Assembly (NCBI GenBank): GCA_036924285.1 | Contig: JAYKYS010000012.1 | Location: 8,804,001 to 8,868,000 of the forward strand | DNA: 64,000 nucleotides | Source: Asterella californica | Lineage: Eukaryota; Streptophyta; Marchantiopsida; Marchantiales; Aytoniaceae | Direction of reading: 5' to 3' | Shown: positions 43,642 to 55,369 of the stretch, in pieces | Position numbering within the stretch: position 1 is the first letter of the stretch | How the letters are laid out: every line of letters begins with the position of its first letter | Notes under the pieces: generated by a model | Seen by the model: only the letters and a program-made list of their open reading frames with translations | Databases searched by the model: none | Told to the model about the DNA's origin: nothing | Made by a program: the position numbers and the translations under genes

Positions 43642-44003
43642 TCTATAAGATGTTGTCTCCGCCCAATAGTCGATCACGAACCCCATAGGATATAATACAG
43701 CACCTCCAACCAATACATCATAAGACTCCACGGCCGTAACGATAGCCTTGGCTCTCACCATGGAACCATCCGTGGGATGATCTGGTCTAAATCTCACCAT
43801 CAGCAACTCGCGTGTCATGTGTAGAGTTGTACCTCCTGATTCCCCCTAAAGATGTCTGTAGCTGGAATGGACATCTCTCTACTTCGGACTTCCTCAGACC
43901 CAAACCGATACACGCCGCCTTCCCCAACAACAACGATTGGGCTCCAGAGTCTAACAACACTTTCTATGGTCGATACACCTTCCTTGAAGGTGTCACCAAA
44001 CAA
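43642..44003 (-). pseudogene. Gypsy retropepsin
   Basis: Minus reading gives VLLDSGAQSLLLGKAA with the catalytic DSG (43943-43951), CPFQLQTSLGG, and the C-terminal YDVLVGGAVLYPMGFVIDYW. It is split between frames by indels near 43815. The end of the domain (RPGWQ) lies beyond the inserted element at 37120. Confidence 0.82.
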
Positions 44004-46064
44004 AAGATACCACTTCTATTGTCCAACAACACCACACCTGGTGTCAATCCAGCACGGTCAATTGCCGGTCTAGCTGGTAACTCATCTAGTCTAGCAGTCG
44101 CCGCTTGCCAAGTACCACTAGTAGCTGTCCTGATCTTCGACTCCATGGATACATCTACCGCCTCTTGTTGAACCACTTCAGCGCTAGAGGTAACCACATC
44201 CTCGCTCTCACTGAGCGTGGCTGCCAATTGGAACACTAGAGCCAAGTTGACTCCCAATGCCCTCATATCCGTGGCTGAAAATAGTGGGGCTCGCAAAACT
44301 ACTATAGCCGCTCCCAACATCGGGTTCGACTTCGCATCCACAGACGTCGAGGGTTGACTCGCATTATCCCCACTCTTGGATGTCGATGCCTCCAACTCCA
44401 CTACATCATCGGTAGGCCGTTTAGGAACCATAGAAGTGGTCCTCAATGTCTCTGATAGTGTGAACGACTGAGGAAGTCTGGCCTGTCTACCAACCTCCCC
44501 GCGTTGTGGATCCAACTCCACTGACGCACCTCGTGGCTCAAAGATACGTACTGCACTCCGAGTCACTACCGCAGATGTCTCGATCTGTGCCATATCAGTC
44601 ATGGAGTCGAAGTCACCTCCTTCTCTTCCATAAGACGTGGAAGCTTCTGTTCCATCAGATCTTCGCTGAGCCATAGCCATACTAGCTATCCTCTGCTCTA
44701 ACTGCTCAATCTGAGCAGCCATACCTGCTTCTGACGTCGTAGCAGACGGTGGACCAACTGGTCCTCTCCCAAGTGCTAGACCTCTACCTCTAGCTCGACC
44801 ACCACGGCTTCCTTGAGCTCCTCCGCCTCGTCCACGATCAGCCTTCCCTTGCTGTAGCTCGAGATGGAGATCAGAACAACGGTCACTAACTGTAACCTGG
44901 TCGTCCGCAATGCTCACATTGCCTAGACACCGCTTGAGACGTCCCAAATGTCTCATAACCACCTCTCCTTTGTGGACAGTCCTTCTGTTGATGAGGACCA
45001 TCACAAGTCCAGCAAGGACCTGCTTGTTGCTGACTAGAGAAGGACGGCATGGGCTTCTGTCTACTAGATCCTCCAATACCTCCATGGGATCGTGAGTGCT
45101 CAACACGATCCTTACCACCACCACCACCACCACGCTGTTGCGTAGCCTGTGATCCTCGAGAAAAGGAGGTCGTCTCATGTGATGCGTCTCTGCTGAACCC
45201 AGCAGTCACCACCCTCTCCTCTATCATGTTGAGCTCAATCCGCTCAGCCAAACCAAAGACAACCGCCAATGTCGGAGCGGTGTCTCTAAGGAGAGTGGCA
45301 TCTCTGACTCTCTTACGCAGCTCCCGGTCTAGTATCCCATACCAGAACTGGACTGCCTGTGCTTCCGTCACTCCTTGAGTAACGCTGATCAACCGCCTCA
45401 TGCGAGTAAACGTCTCGCGTAGGCTCTCTCCTGTCTTCCGCTAGAACTCCAACAGACTCTTCAACTTGTCGATCCGCACACCCTGATAATTTTTCCTCAA
45501 ACAATGGAAGATCTGAACCACAGGGTTAAACTCTGGTGGTATCCCGCTCTCACTACCACCTGCTCCACTACTAGTGGACGCACCGCTGGTAGTAGGGACT
45601 CCGCCGTCCGTGGATGTACCACTACTACTGGCACCTGACCTCGAAGGTGCTACGCCTCCCGAAACTGCACCAGTAGTGATAGAAACGTAGTTGGGAGACC
45701 AATGTTGTCTCCATAACTCAATCTCAACACCGTAGTCTCGCTTGAACTCGTGGTAATCGTCCATCGACGGTCCCTCCAAGTGTTGAAAGAAACCCTTCCA
45801 CGCCATGAAAGATGTGAACAACTGTGAGTTCCGCATCTGTTGCAGATCGCACCAACTGTCGAACTCCTGGATGAAGTCATCCAGCTCAATGGTACCCACC
45901 GTACTCCAGTAACGTCGAGGCCCCTTCGTGACCCCATAGATCTCGTCCATGTCCCACAACAACGATGTGGTGACACTAGTCTCACCACCAGAAAACGCAT
46001 TGTCTGCGTCTAACTCGTCCTCTAGAACAACCAACGGCAATGGTGTAGGTAGTCGGTACCTCAC
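43964..46064 (-). pseudogene. Gypsy Gag, frameshifted
   Basis: The N-terminal part (45441-46064) has GTIELDDFIQEFDSWCDLQQ and a long variable Ser/Thr tract (GASSSGTSTDGGVPTTSG). The capsid-like part (44886-45401) reads AQAVQFWYGILDRELRKRV, followed by knuckles CWTCDGPHQQKDC and CEHCGRPGYS. The downstream frame (to 43964) is a Gly/Arg-rich and acidic linker to the protease. Three frames are used, so at least two indels have broken it. Confidence 0.8.
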
Positions 46065-46630
46065 CCCACTCCGTGTATACCCACTATCCGAGAAGTCCCC
46101 ACCAGAACCTCCCGAGAACTCCGTGGTGATAGAATCTCACGAACACACTCTCTAACCAGAATGTCGAAATCCCTGTCACCACCGTAACTACAACTTGCCT
46201 ATCCCCGCTCCTACTAAGCTCACCTATCTCCTACTAGGACAGTCAAGGTAAGGACAACCTGTACCTGCCATTACCACAAGCAGCCTCTCACGGTTTGTTG
46301 GTCGTCACTCCAACTGCACCGTGAGAGAAACAAAGACTGGTCATCACTCTAACCTCACTACCGACAGCACACTAGAGTGAACTCACTCTGGAAATCAAGC
46401 GCCAACACAAGCAAACGCGGCGCACAAACAGGAAGTAGAATATGGAGAGGTTCCAACCACAAGAAGTCCAAACGATAACCCTCCACACTCAAACATTCAC
46501 ATAAAGAGAAACCCAGCCCCACCCGGACTGACGCGTCTTCTTCGGTGACCACATGCACAAAAAGCACTATCTCCATCAAGCGAGAGTACCTTCTCTTGCG
46601 CACCACCACAATCCTGCTCTATAGTGGTAC
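46065..46630. other. Gypsy gag leader and uncertain edge of the second insert
   Basis: Plus-strand frames are not coding. On minus, FSGGSGGDFSDSGYTRSG extends Gag upstream of 46064. Somewhere between about 46200 and 46630 the partial gag-protease element begins; I could not find its second LTR or a target duplication. Confidence 0.4.
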
Positions 46631-47087
46631 TCAACGAAAATCCTTGAACTCTTCACTCACCCTTGGAAGTGACTTCTCCCTCAAACGATCTCGGTTGCGC
46701 TCGTGATTGGACGATACAGTCAAGAACTGTACCGCTCTCTTCTCATCTTGACTTCGGATCCTAGCATAAACAGATCCGTCATCCAGTACCTTTGTCTCCA
46801 TCCGAGTTGCTATGATGAAAGGTTGTCCAAGAATGAGTGGATACGATGTTGCTTCCTGAACAAAAAAATTTCTACTCGATAGCAACATCACCTAAGCGCA
46901 CTCTGATGTCCGGACAAGCTCCATACAAGTCTCCTCTTGTGTTGTTGGCTGCTCTTATGACCCATCCATGTTCTGTGTTGATCGGCCATTTCTTCTTCTT
47001 GTACAGCTCCTTCGACATGATGTTGATTTCTGATCCATGATCGATCAGAGCAACCACCGGCTCATCCAAGTCTTCGATCCTCATCAA
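46631..47087 (-). CDS. Retropepsin-like protease of the partial element
   Basis: Two overlapping frames: VVALIDHGSEINIMSKELY with active-site Asp-His-Gly, where Asp-Ser/Thr-Gly is usual, and RGDLYGACPDIRVRLGDVAI. Then follow FVQEATSYPLILGQPFIIAT and a tail to 46631. DHGSE is a known retropepsin variant in some Gypsy lineages. A frameshift near 46880 splits it. Confidence 0.7.
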
Positions 47088-47108
47088 CGTCTCCGTCGTA
47101 GCTCGAGC

Positions 47109-47519
47109 TCAGTGACTGTGGCTGTAATGACTTGAGCTCCGCTTCCCATCCTCTTCTTCATCCTCAAAATGCACCTTGCGCGTTCGATCTCTTTCTTCCT
47201 CTGGAGAATAGACACTGCACTTTGCAAGCTCTCTCTCCTCATCCACAGACATCCTAGTATCCAAAGCATGCGATAAACCAGTCTCACCCGTAATCTGTCG
47301 TTTCCGTTTGATGACATCGATGATGACATCATGAAACTCACGCTTGGTGATGCCTAACACTTCTCTCAAGGTAAACTCCACCTTCGCATTCAGAATGCGA
47401 TCTTCCAAGACTCCCTTCAAGTTTGTTGACGCCTCGATATCCGACTGTAGCTTGTACGCAGCCGGCTTACCCTTCTCCTTCTGAGATTTCTCCTTCGATG
47501 GAGAAGGAGCATCGTCCAT
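47109..47519 (-). CDS. Pre-protease frame of the partial element
   Basis: 136 codons, Lys/Glu-rich, with LKGVLEDRILNAKVEFTLRE and KREFHDVIIDVIKRK matching 40483-40920. It is separated from Gag by a frame change around 47570-47810 (frames 47577-47900 and 47467-47706 carry the intervening part). Confidence 0.6.
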   Translation of the reverse strand: MDDAPSPSKEKSQKEKGKPAAYKLQSDIEASTNLKGVLEDRILNAKVEFTLREVLGITKREFHDVIIDVIKRKRQITGETGLSHALDTRMSVDEERELAKCSVYSPEEERDRTRKVHFEDEEEDGKRSSSHYSHSH

Positions 47520-47808
47520 CGGTAGGTCTTGAGCTCCTGCATCCTGAAGCTCTTGGCGAACCTTCTCCCCTCGAGTCTATCTCTTGGAAGAAGTTCCTTC
47601 TCCTGCATCCTCTGAATCTCGCCTTCTCTTCTCTTCCAACAACGCTTCGTGTTGGTTCTTGGCGATGTAAGCATGCACCGATAGAGCTTCTATCGGATCC
47701 TCCCATCCAGTATCCCTTCTGATCGTAGCAGCTGTCCTCTGCAACATCTTACGTGCCATCTTCCCTTTCTGTTTCATGGAGATGATAGATGACCACAACT
47801 CACTTGGC

Positions 47809-49020
47809 TCAGAAACTTCTCTCAGCTTGATCCTCAACCCTTGTGTCATAAGTTCCAGCCTCCACAATTGCGACTGCTTGCGCTGATATATGGTCCTCAA
47901 CCAACTTCTTCATCCCTCCTCTACCAAAGTTGGTCTGAAGAAGTGCACCAGTATCCCTCAACGCTACCTTCCCATCCTTCCAGAAGATCATCCCTTGCTG
48001 TAAGTTATCACTGAACTCCTTGCAATCTCTACGCGGATGATCGGTACCATCGCACCAGATACACCGCTGGATCCAGCCTTGCTTCTCAACAGGTTTCGCT
48101 CCGCTTGTAGACCCTTGTTCCTCCAATCTGGTGAGCTTGATCTGCAGGTCTCGCATCCCACGCATGATCTCCTCAAGACTTGAATCCTTCTTCGGGGATA
48201 CTATCGGTGCCTGAACAACTGGAACAGCAGGAACAACTGGTCGAACTACAAGAACAGGTGTTACAACTGTAGGTGTTGGCCCCAATCTCCTAACAGGAAC
48301 CTTCTCTCGTCTCCGCTCCCTCTTGGTAAGCAGACCAACAGCTTCCTCAACCTTCTTCCAGCTACTGGTCAATCCATCGTCCTCCTCCCGGTCTTCCAGA
48401 AGTACCTCTAACTTCTCTTGCAACTTCTCATCTGCAGCCCGAAGAAATAGCTCTGTCTTCTTGGACTGCAATGTCAACTTCTCCATCCTGGTCAACCGTG
48501 AAAACTGCTTCTCAAACTCCTTGAGCAACTCTGTAGCTTGTAAACCCTTCCTCGGTTGCTCAACCCACTCCAAGAATGACTTCTTGGTGACTCTATCAGA
48601 GTCCTCCAGGAAGTACTCATCCATCAAGGCTCGAGCAAACGTCTCCCAATCCTTGTTAAAATGCTTTGTTAGCATTTTAACATGATCTCTAATCTCTGGA
48701 GCTGCTGCTAACTCAAACGTCTCAATCATCTCATCTTCTGAGACCCGATTCAGCTCCATCTCCTTCACATAATGTCTCAGATATCTTGAGACATCTCTCT
48801 CATCAAACTGGTCAATCTTGCTGACCAACGCTTGAAGCGCCTTTGTTGTCAAAGCTTCCTTCCGCTCATCAGACTGTTGCTGCCGTAAGAACATAGTGAA
48901 AGCTTGGAACATCGATGCAGTCGCCGGATCCAACTGCACCTTCGGCAACCTACCTGAACCACTAGCTCCATCTTCATCGTCTTTCCCGTCCCCACTCATG
49001 ACTGCCAATCTCTTCTTCAA
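47809..49020 (-). CDS. Gag of the partial element
   Basis: 403 codons: an acidic N-terminus, helical Gag core (SRYLRHYVKEMELNRVSEDE, TKKSFLEWVEQPRKGLQATE), a Pro/Val-rich linker, a coiled-coil stretch and the knuckle C-IW-C-DGTD-H-PRRD-C. It is intact and longer at the N-terminus than the Gag at 39382. Confidence 0.88.
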   Translation of the reverse strand: MKKRLAVMSGDGKDDEDGASGSGRLPKVQLDPATASMFQAFTMFLRQQQSDERKEALTTKALQALVSKIDQFDERDVSRYLRHYVKEMELNRVSEDEMIETFELAAAPEIRDHVKMLTKHFNKDWETFARALMDEYFLEDSDRVTKKSFLEWVEQPRKGLQATELLKEFEKQFSRLTRMEKLTLQSKKTELFLRAADEKLQEKLEVLLEDREEDDGLTSSWKKVEEAVGLLTKRERRREKVPVRRLGPTPTVVTPVLVVRPVVPAVPVVQAPIVSPKKDSSLEEIMRGMRDLQIKLTRLEEQGSTSGAKPVEKQGWIQRCIWCDGTDHPRRDCKEFSDNLQQGMIFWKDGKVALRDTGALLQTNFGRGGMKKLVEDHISAQAVAIVEAGTYDTRVEDQAERSF

Positions 49021-49075
49021 AGTTCACACACAGAAGAAATCTCCATCCCAGACCTTCACGTCGAGTTCACCATCG

Positions 49076-51101
49076 TATCTTGTCGGATATTTGTGCGTGA
49101 AGGATATCCAGGAAAACGTGAGGTTCCTGGCTGTGGAGATGCTGTGTGTCGAACAGAGACAAGACAGAGAAGAACAACCACGAAAACGAATGTGCAATAT
49201 ATACCACTCCAAATGTATGTACACTGCTGTTTCTTTCTCCTAAGAGCACAAAACTGAGGAACATACCAGAGCGGTCTGTAACCTACTTCAGAGCCCTAGA
49301 AAAAACCCATGAATCACAACCCTAACCCGAAATCGCCGAAGCGTAGCTCAAAGCAAGAGAAACTTCTCTTTGCTAACAAATAGAGCCACAACAGTATCAC
49401 GCGATCCAAACCCAAGTCCAAACCACATCCACACACTAGCTCTTGGCTAAAGCTAGCTACCACAAGCCGTACACAACCAACTAAGTCCCTAACGAACTCA
49501 AAAGGACGAAACCCGTAGCGAAGGAACCGAAAAAGACCTATCTGGGAACTTTCTCTTTTCGTCAAACGATCTTCAAATGTTGATAGGGTCTTCTTCCCTG
49601 AATCCGTTGGCTCAAGAAACCTTCAGATCCGACTCCCGATAGTCGAGTTATCGCTGATTTTTGGTCGCAGGTGACCGAACTTTCAAAAACTCCTCCCTAC
49701 GGCTTAAAACCGCACACCACGCACAAACGGATCGCCTAAACTGATATCCGTCTTCTCTAGTAGATAGATCCAGCTACCCTGAACCCAACAAGACTCCAAA
49801 CAAGCTGTTTGGAGTTCTCCTTGCAAAATCACTCGAGAAATTTGGTCGCAGATTGCAAAAAACTGACGTAAATCGACTCCTTGCGGCTCAAACTCGCTCA
49901 CCACACCCAAACTAACAATCCGGTCCACACACGGTCTTCTCCTATGAGTAGATGAAGACTCCCTGATCGCGTAGGCACCAAGAACGAAGAGCTTGGCTCA
50001 CCGATCGCGAAGAACAGCCCAACCTCATGTCGCAGGTGAATGAAAATCTGATGTAAGCGTTTCCCTACGAGCCAATTTCACTCAAAATTTCCAAACCGCC
50101 CGATGAAAACTGATATCGTCTTCAATTTCCTGTAGAACTCGATGTTCTGATCCCGATGGATCCAGTGACAACAAGTTTGGACTCCGGAACGGTCCGAACG
50201 GTCCAACTCTCCTTCACAAGTAACTGAAATCTTTAAATCTGCCTCTTGCGTCTCAATTTCACTCAGTACGCTCTCCCCGATCCGTCTCTTTCCAAACCGT
50301 CTTAACCTGTGCGTAGCCTGCACAGATATGAACCCAATGACACCTTGCGCGTGTGTATTGGACTCCTAAATCTCCCGAACCATCCATCGACAGATCACAG
50401 GTGCAAGTTAATCCCTTAAGCTGCCCCCTTGTTACAGTCTCAGTATGTACAGTTCTCTCCTGAATAATAAGAAGCAGGCCCTTTGCGTCTTTGATATAAC
50501 GCTTGAAGCCCTAAATACCCAGTCAACAAGTAACTAGGAGCCTAGCTTGATTTTACCTTTTTCCGAATCGCATAACTTCTTCTCTGGATGTCCAAACGAA
50601 GTAAACAAGATGCTCATGGAAAGCTGACAATGAGCTCTATCCATCTATGCGATAAAAGTGAAGATCCGAAGTTGTATCAAAAGCCCGCAAGCTGGGGCCT
50701 AGCTTGTTTTCTCCATCTTTCGAGTCTTGTAACTTCTCCACTAGGTGTCCAAACGAAGTTGACAAAGTGTCTATGAATGCTGATAGGGAGCTCTATCCAC
50801 TGATGCGATGAAAACGAAGATCCGAAATGGTGCCAAAAGCTCGTAAGCTGGGGCCTAGCTTGTTTTCTCCATCTTTCGAGTCTTTGTAACTTCTCCACTA
50901 TGCGTCCAAACGAAGTAGACAAAGTGCCTATGGAATGCTGACAGGGAGCTCTATCCACTGATGCGATGAAAACAAAGATCCGAAATGGTGCCAAAAACCT
51001 CGTAAGCAAGGACCTAGCTTGTCTTTCTCACGAGTGTTTTTTTTGGAGCGACAAGCATCGAACTTTGGATTTTCAGATAGGAGTCGGTCCACGACACGAC
51101 A
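49076..51101 (-). repeat. Inverted, diverged copy of the 2-kb LTR
   Basis: Right end GGTCCACGACACGACA and left end TATCTTGTCGGATATTTG are the reverse complements of the LTR ends. The 157-bp tandem units are seen at about 50690-50980. It is clearly older than LTR1/LTR2. Confidence 0.9.
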
Positions 51102-51857
51102 CCGTTCCGCTTGGAGAAGAGTAGAACCCGGGCCAAACACCACAAAGAAGGACAAGAAAACACCCCAAACAACAACTTAGGGTCGAAATTGCACCAAATT
51201 GTCGAAATCAGCCAATTTGGAACTCGCAGACGGGATTTACGTTAGATTTTGACCAACCCGTGACCTTCTTCGGCTTGTAACTTCGTCAGTCCTTCACCAA
51301 ATCGAACGATTTTGGTTGCGTTAGAATCGTCTTCCCCGTGCGCACCTATTGCACTCCTCAGATCCAAAGATTATCGACCCATGCCAACCTGACACTCGCC
51401 GACGTACTTCTGCTGACCTAAAATCCGTCACAAAACTCGTCATCAGAAATTTCGACTTCTCATAACTCAAAAACGGCTAGACCAAACTTTGTGAACCTTC
51501 GTGCACTAGGACCGTCTTCCCAACGCGCTTCCAACGAGCCCACATCGACTTGACATTGTCGACTATTTCGTCTATCATGTCCAAATGTGCACTTCAGCCC
51601 GAAACAAGTCACTTCAACGCATTCCGTGAAATTTCAGCAGTGCTTTCGCACTACCTCACCACCAAATCGATTATGAACAAGTTCAGATGACATCCATCCA
51701 CACAGCGATCGATCACAACACCAAAACGAATCACTTCACGCACGTGCGCACCCGCAAATCAAAGATACCAACGATCTGTCAACTCTGGAGATACCACCGG
51801 CAGTAATCTGCGGCCCTGAAACCCCTAAACCAGGCCTCGCAATCCGAGTTCTTCAAG
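51102..51857 (-). other. 5' leader of the Gypsy element
   Basis: Between the second insert and the Gypsy 5' LTR, with no long frame. I found no standard TGGTATCAGAG or TGGCGCC primer site at the LTR edge (the sequence reads CTTGAAGAACTCGG on minus). Confidence 0.55.
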
Positions 51858-52141
51858 TGATAACAAGGTATGTATTCCCTCCACCATGCCAACTGGCGCT
51901 AGACAATCACTATAGTCGAGCCAAATCCACTCTGTGCTCGCAGAGAATCCAGATCTCACTCACAAGACTATCCACCATAGCCAGGAGCTTGAAGGCTCAA
52001 CTTGAAGAACTGAGGTCTCCAAGCCCCTACCTGCGAAGTATACCACTTGTGGGTACTCTCACCAACTTGCCCTAACGGTCTTACCGGGGTCCGTCACTTC
52101 GCACTCGGTCAACCTAGCCGAGTTATCAAACTGACGTGACA
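51858..52141 (-). repeat. Gypsy 5' LTR
   Basis: 284 bp, ends TG/CA on both strands. Copia pol resumes at the next base. Confidence 0.9.
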
Positions 52142-53671
52142 AAGGAGAGATCAGAAGTCAGGATTATATATCTTGAATGTTGAGCCTCAAGTTCAAGAAG
52201 TCTCTATGGTTGTTGATTCTTATAATCAAGCAAGCCTTTGGCATCAGAGATTTGCACACTTGAATTCTGGAAGTCTGAAACATATGATGGATAATCATAT
52301 GGTGGAAGGGCTACCAAGGATGAAGCTACCAACTACTGGAGATATATGTGAAGGATGTAATTTGGAAAACAAAGCAGAAAGAGTTTTCCAAAGGAGGGAG
52401 GTGCAAAAACAAAAGAGTTGTGTGGCCTTGGTTCATTCAGATGTTGTTGTGGACCCATGCAAACAAGCTCTATTGGAGGCTGTAAGTACTTTCTGACATT
52501 TATTGATGATGTGAGCAGAAAGACATGGATATATTTCCTAAAACAGAAATCTGAAGTATTTGGATACTTCAAGAAGTCCAAAGCTCTTGTAGAAAATCAA
52601 AGTGGCAAGAAGATTAAAGTTCTCACATCAGATGGAGGAGGAGAATATTGTTCTAACCTCTTTACTCAGTTTTGTGAAGAGCATGGTATTCAAAGGCAAC
52701 TTTCCACAGCTTATACTCCACAACAAAATGGTGTAGCTGAAAGGAAAAATAGAGTGATTGTGGAAAGTGGCAGATCCATGCTGAAAGTCAAGAATCTTCC
52801 TAATTATTTCTGGGCTGAAGCTTGCAACACAGCTGTTTACATTATGAACAGAGCATATACAACAGCTGTGCAGCACAAGACACTTGAAGAGATATGTACA
52901 GGAGTGAAATCAGATGTGTCTCACTTCAGGATTTTTGGGTGCACAGCTTACATGCACATCAATGATGAGAAGAGACAGAAGTTGGATGCAAAATCTGAGA
53001 AGTGTATATTTGTGGGCTATGCTGAACAAACCAAGGGTTACAAAGTATACAATCAGTCTATAAGAAAGACCCACATCAGCAGAGATGTTAGATTCTCTGA
53101 GTTGGATTCTGATCTGATGGAAGGTGAGAAAGAAACTTGTGCTACATTCAGATTTAAGCTACCTACAAGTGAAGAGCAGATTGATTTAGAATCTGATAAA
53201 TCTGATATTGAGGTGGACTTGGAGCAGTCAACATCTCGCACTAATCCTAGTGAAGAGCAAGTTGAATTTCAACCCAACTCTGAATCTGAGTTACCAAGTA
53301 TTCATGAAGCCAAAAGAGATGACTTACAACATGCAGCAGATTCTCAAGTAAGGAGATCAGAAAGGATTAGAAGACCACCAGCAAGGCTTGATGATTATTG
53401 TGAACTTGCTGAAAGTATTCAAGAGGATGATCCACTTACATTTGAAGAAGCTAACAAAGATCCTGGTTGGAGACAAGCTATACAAGAGGAGTACAACATG
53501 CTACTCAAAAATCATACATGGGATTTGGTTAAGCTACCAGGAGGAAAAAGAGCCATCCAATGCAAATGGATTCACAAAACCAAGCTACAGTCAGATGGTT
53601 CAGTTGACAAGCTGAAAGCAAGGTTAGTAGCAAGAGGATTTCAGCAACAAGAAGGGATTGATTATGGATAA
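52142..53671 (+). pseudogene. Copia integrase and N-terminal reverse transcriptase
   Basis: The pre-integrase zinc region (LWHQRFAHLNSGSLKHM, CEGC) lies in frame 52173-52496. After a +1 change at about 52430 the frame continues CKYFLTFIDDVSRKTWIYFL, VLTSDGGGEYCSNLF, STAYTPQQNGVAERKNR (catalytic D, D, E), then FGCTAYMHI and the RT start WKWIHKTK-type block, to a TAA at 53669. A TGA at 53693 follows (AK-stop-DSIRL, where Trp is usual). Confidence 0.9.
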
Positions 53672-54961
53672 ACTTTTGCACCAGTTGCAAAATGAGATTC
53701 AATCAGACTTGTAATACCTCTTGCTGGTCATTACTACTGGAAAATACATCAGATGGATGTGAAGTCAGCTTTCCTTCATGGAGAGTTAGAGGAAGAAGTT
53801 TACATGATTCAACCACCAGGATTTGAAGTGAAAAAGAAGAATAATCATGTGTGCATTCTCAGAAAATCCTTATATGGATTAAAGCAAGCACCAAGAGTTT
53901 GCTATTCTGAGATACATGAGTTTTTGCACAGCCATGAACTCAGAAGATCAGAGTTGGATCCAAACCTCTATGTCTTGAAAGATAATTCAAGAAGGATCAT
54001 ACTCATCCTATATGTGGATGATATCTTAATCTCAGGAAGTGATAAGGAGTTGGTGCAACTACTCAAAGGAGAACTCAGCAAGAGGTTTGAGATGTCTGAT
54101 TTGGGTTTAGCAAGATTTTTCCTTGGTGTTGATATTTGGCAGATGGAGGACTGTATTATGCTTTCTCAACAAGCATACATAAAATCTATACTTGGAGAGT
54201 TTCAGATGGAAGATTGCAAGTCATCAGCAATACCTATGGAGCAAGAAAGTGGTTTTGAGGAGACTACAGCTGAAAATACCATTGAAGAATATCTGTACAG
54301 AAAATTAATTGGTAAACTCAGATATCTCATCCAAACCAGACCTGATATTTGTCATGCAGTTGGAAGGCTAAGTCAATTTATGCATTGTCCAAATTCATCT
54401 CATTGGGTTGCTGCCAAGAGAATTCTGAGATATCTGAAAGGTACTATCAATCTTGGTCTTATATTTAAGGAGGGGAGAAGTGAACTTCAAGGCTTCAGTG
54501 ATAGTGATTGGGCTGGAGATACTACCAGCAGAAAATCCACATCAGGTGCATGCTTCAACTTATGTTCAGGTCGAATTATCAGTTGGAGCAGCAAGAAGCA
54601 GAATACAGTAGCAAGATCTTCAGCGGAAGCTGAATATATTGCTCTTAGTGATGGTTCTATAACCTTGATATGGTTAAGAAATTCATTGCTGGAGATGAGA
54701 GAAAAGATATCTGGACCAACAGTATTACATGTGGATAATCAGAGTCCAATCTTCTTGACTAACAATAGGGTTATCAGAGAAAGAACAAAAGAGTTGGAGA
54801 CAAGGTTACATCATATAAGGGAGAAAATTGAAGTTAAGATAGTCAAGCTGGAATATTGTTCATCTGAAGATCAGTTAGCTGATATTTTTACCAAAGCCTT
54901 ACCAAAGCTAAGGTTTATACATATTAGAGATTTACTAGGTACGAAAGAAGTGATGCTCTAA
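53672..54961 (+). pseudogene. Copia reverse transcriptase and RNase H
   Basis: In frame with the preceding part apart from two stops. It has MDVKSAFLHGELEEEVYMIQ, the SLYGLKQAPR block, catalytic box LYVDDILISGSD (about 54012), RNase H motifs GFSDSDWAGDTTSRKSTSGA and SSAEAEYIALSDGS, and the conserved C-terminus DQLADIFTKALP. The purine tract AAGGAGGG leads into the 3' LTR. Confidence 0.92.
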
Positions 54962-54971
54962 TGAAGGAGGG

Positions 54972-55359
54972 TGTTAAATCATTAGAGAGTCACATCAAAA
55001 CTCTGCGGAAGGTAAACAAACAAAAGAGAAAAAAGGAAGAGGTGATTTGTGACGTGAGAAGCACTGTGACAGCCGTTAGGTAAGTCACTTTGAGGTGACA
55101 GCAGCTATGTATCAATAGTATATTAATCCACATTCTCTGTAGAGTACTATGAGTCGGAAGTCATTTCTGTCTGTACCAGTTCTGAAGTCTAAGTAAAGTT
55201 GTGCACATTTCATCTCGAAATATTTCTGTTCAGTTCTCTTTCTGATTAGTTTTAACAGGCTGATCTGTTATCAGTTCTAATAGGCTAGTAGCATTCTGTT
55301 GTGGGAGATAAATTATATATTCTGAGAGACTAAGGAGTACAGTTCTCAGTTTTGTAACA
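54972..55359 (+). repeat. Copia 3' LTR
   Basis: 388 bp, TGTTAAATCATTAGAGAGTC to TTTTGTAACA. It differs from the 5' LTR at several positions including AAACAAACAAAAG for GAAGGACAAATG, consistent with an old insertion. Confidence 0.92.
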
Positions 55360-55369
55360 AGAACCGGCG

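Larger units (their letters stand above)
46631..51101 (-). mobile_element. Partial relative of the gag-only element, with protease
   Basis: Minus strand: 5' LTR 49076-51101 (inverted copy of the 2-kb LTR, more diverged), tRNA-Trp-type primer site, Gag (49020-47809), pre-protease frame (47519-47109) and retropepsin (47087-46631). No reverse transcriptase or second LTR is present, so it is 3' truncated or a rearranged copy. It keeps a protease that the gag-only element lacks and may reflect the ancestral autonomous layout. Confidence 0.85.
31903..52141 (-). mobile_element. Gypsy retrotransposon encoding a DNA methyltransferase and PHD finger
   Basis: It lies on the minus strand inside Copia, with 284-bp LTRs at both ends (51858-52141 is the 5' LTR, 31903-32186 the 3' LTR). 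Reading from right to left: 5' leader, Gag with two zinc knuckles, retropepsin, DNA C5-methyltransferase domain, reverse transcriptase, RNase H, integrase, PHD finger. Gag is split by frameshifts. Pol is one frame with several stops where CGA, TGG or CAG would be expected. It is interrupted by the gag-only element (37125-43637) and a related partial element (about 46.6-51.1 kb). Methyltransferase-carrying LTR elements have been reported from charophyte algae and dinoflagellates. Confidence 0.9.
30021..55359 (+). mobile_element. Copia LTR retrotransposon split by nested insertions
   Basis: LTRs at 30021-30411 and 54972-55359, both TG...CA, share sequence throughout with scattered differences. 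The order gag - protease - integrase - reverse transcriptase - RNase H is that of Copia. The coding part stops at 31792 in the GAG-pre-integrase linker and resumes at 52142 (RRDQKSGLYILNVEP-type reading), so about 20.3 kb was inserted. Flanks GTAAC (5') and AGAAC (3') are only a weak target duplication. It is inactive: frameshifts in gag and integrase, two stops in reverse transcriptase. Confidence 0.93.

Noticed and set aside
43812..44171. 119-codon plus-strand frame
   Set aside because: Antisense of the Gypsy retropepsin with its DSG site on the other strand.
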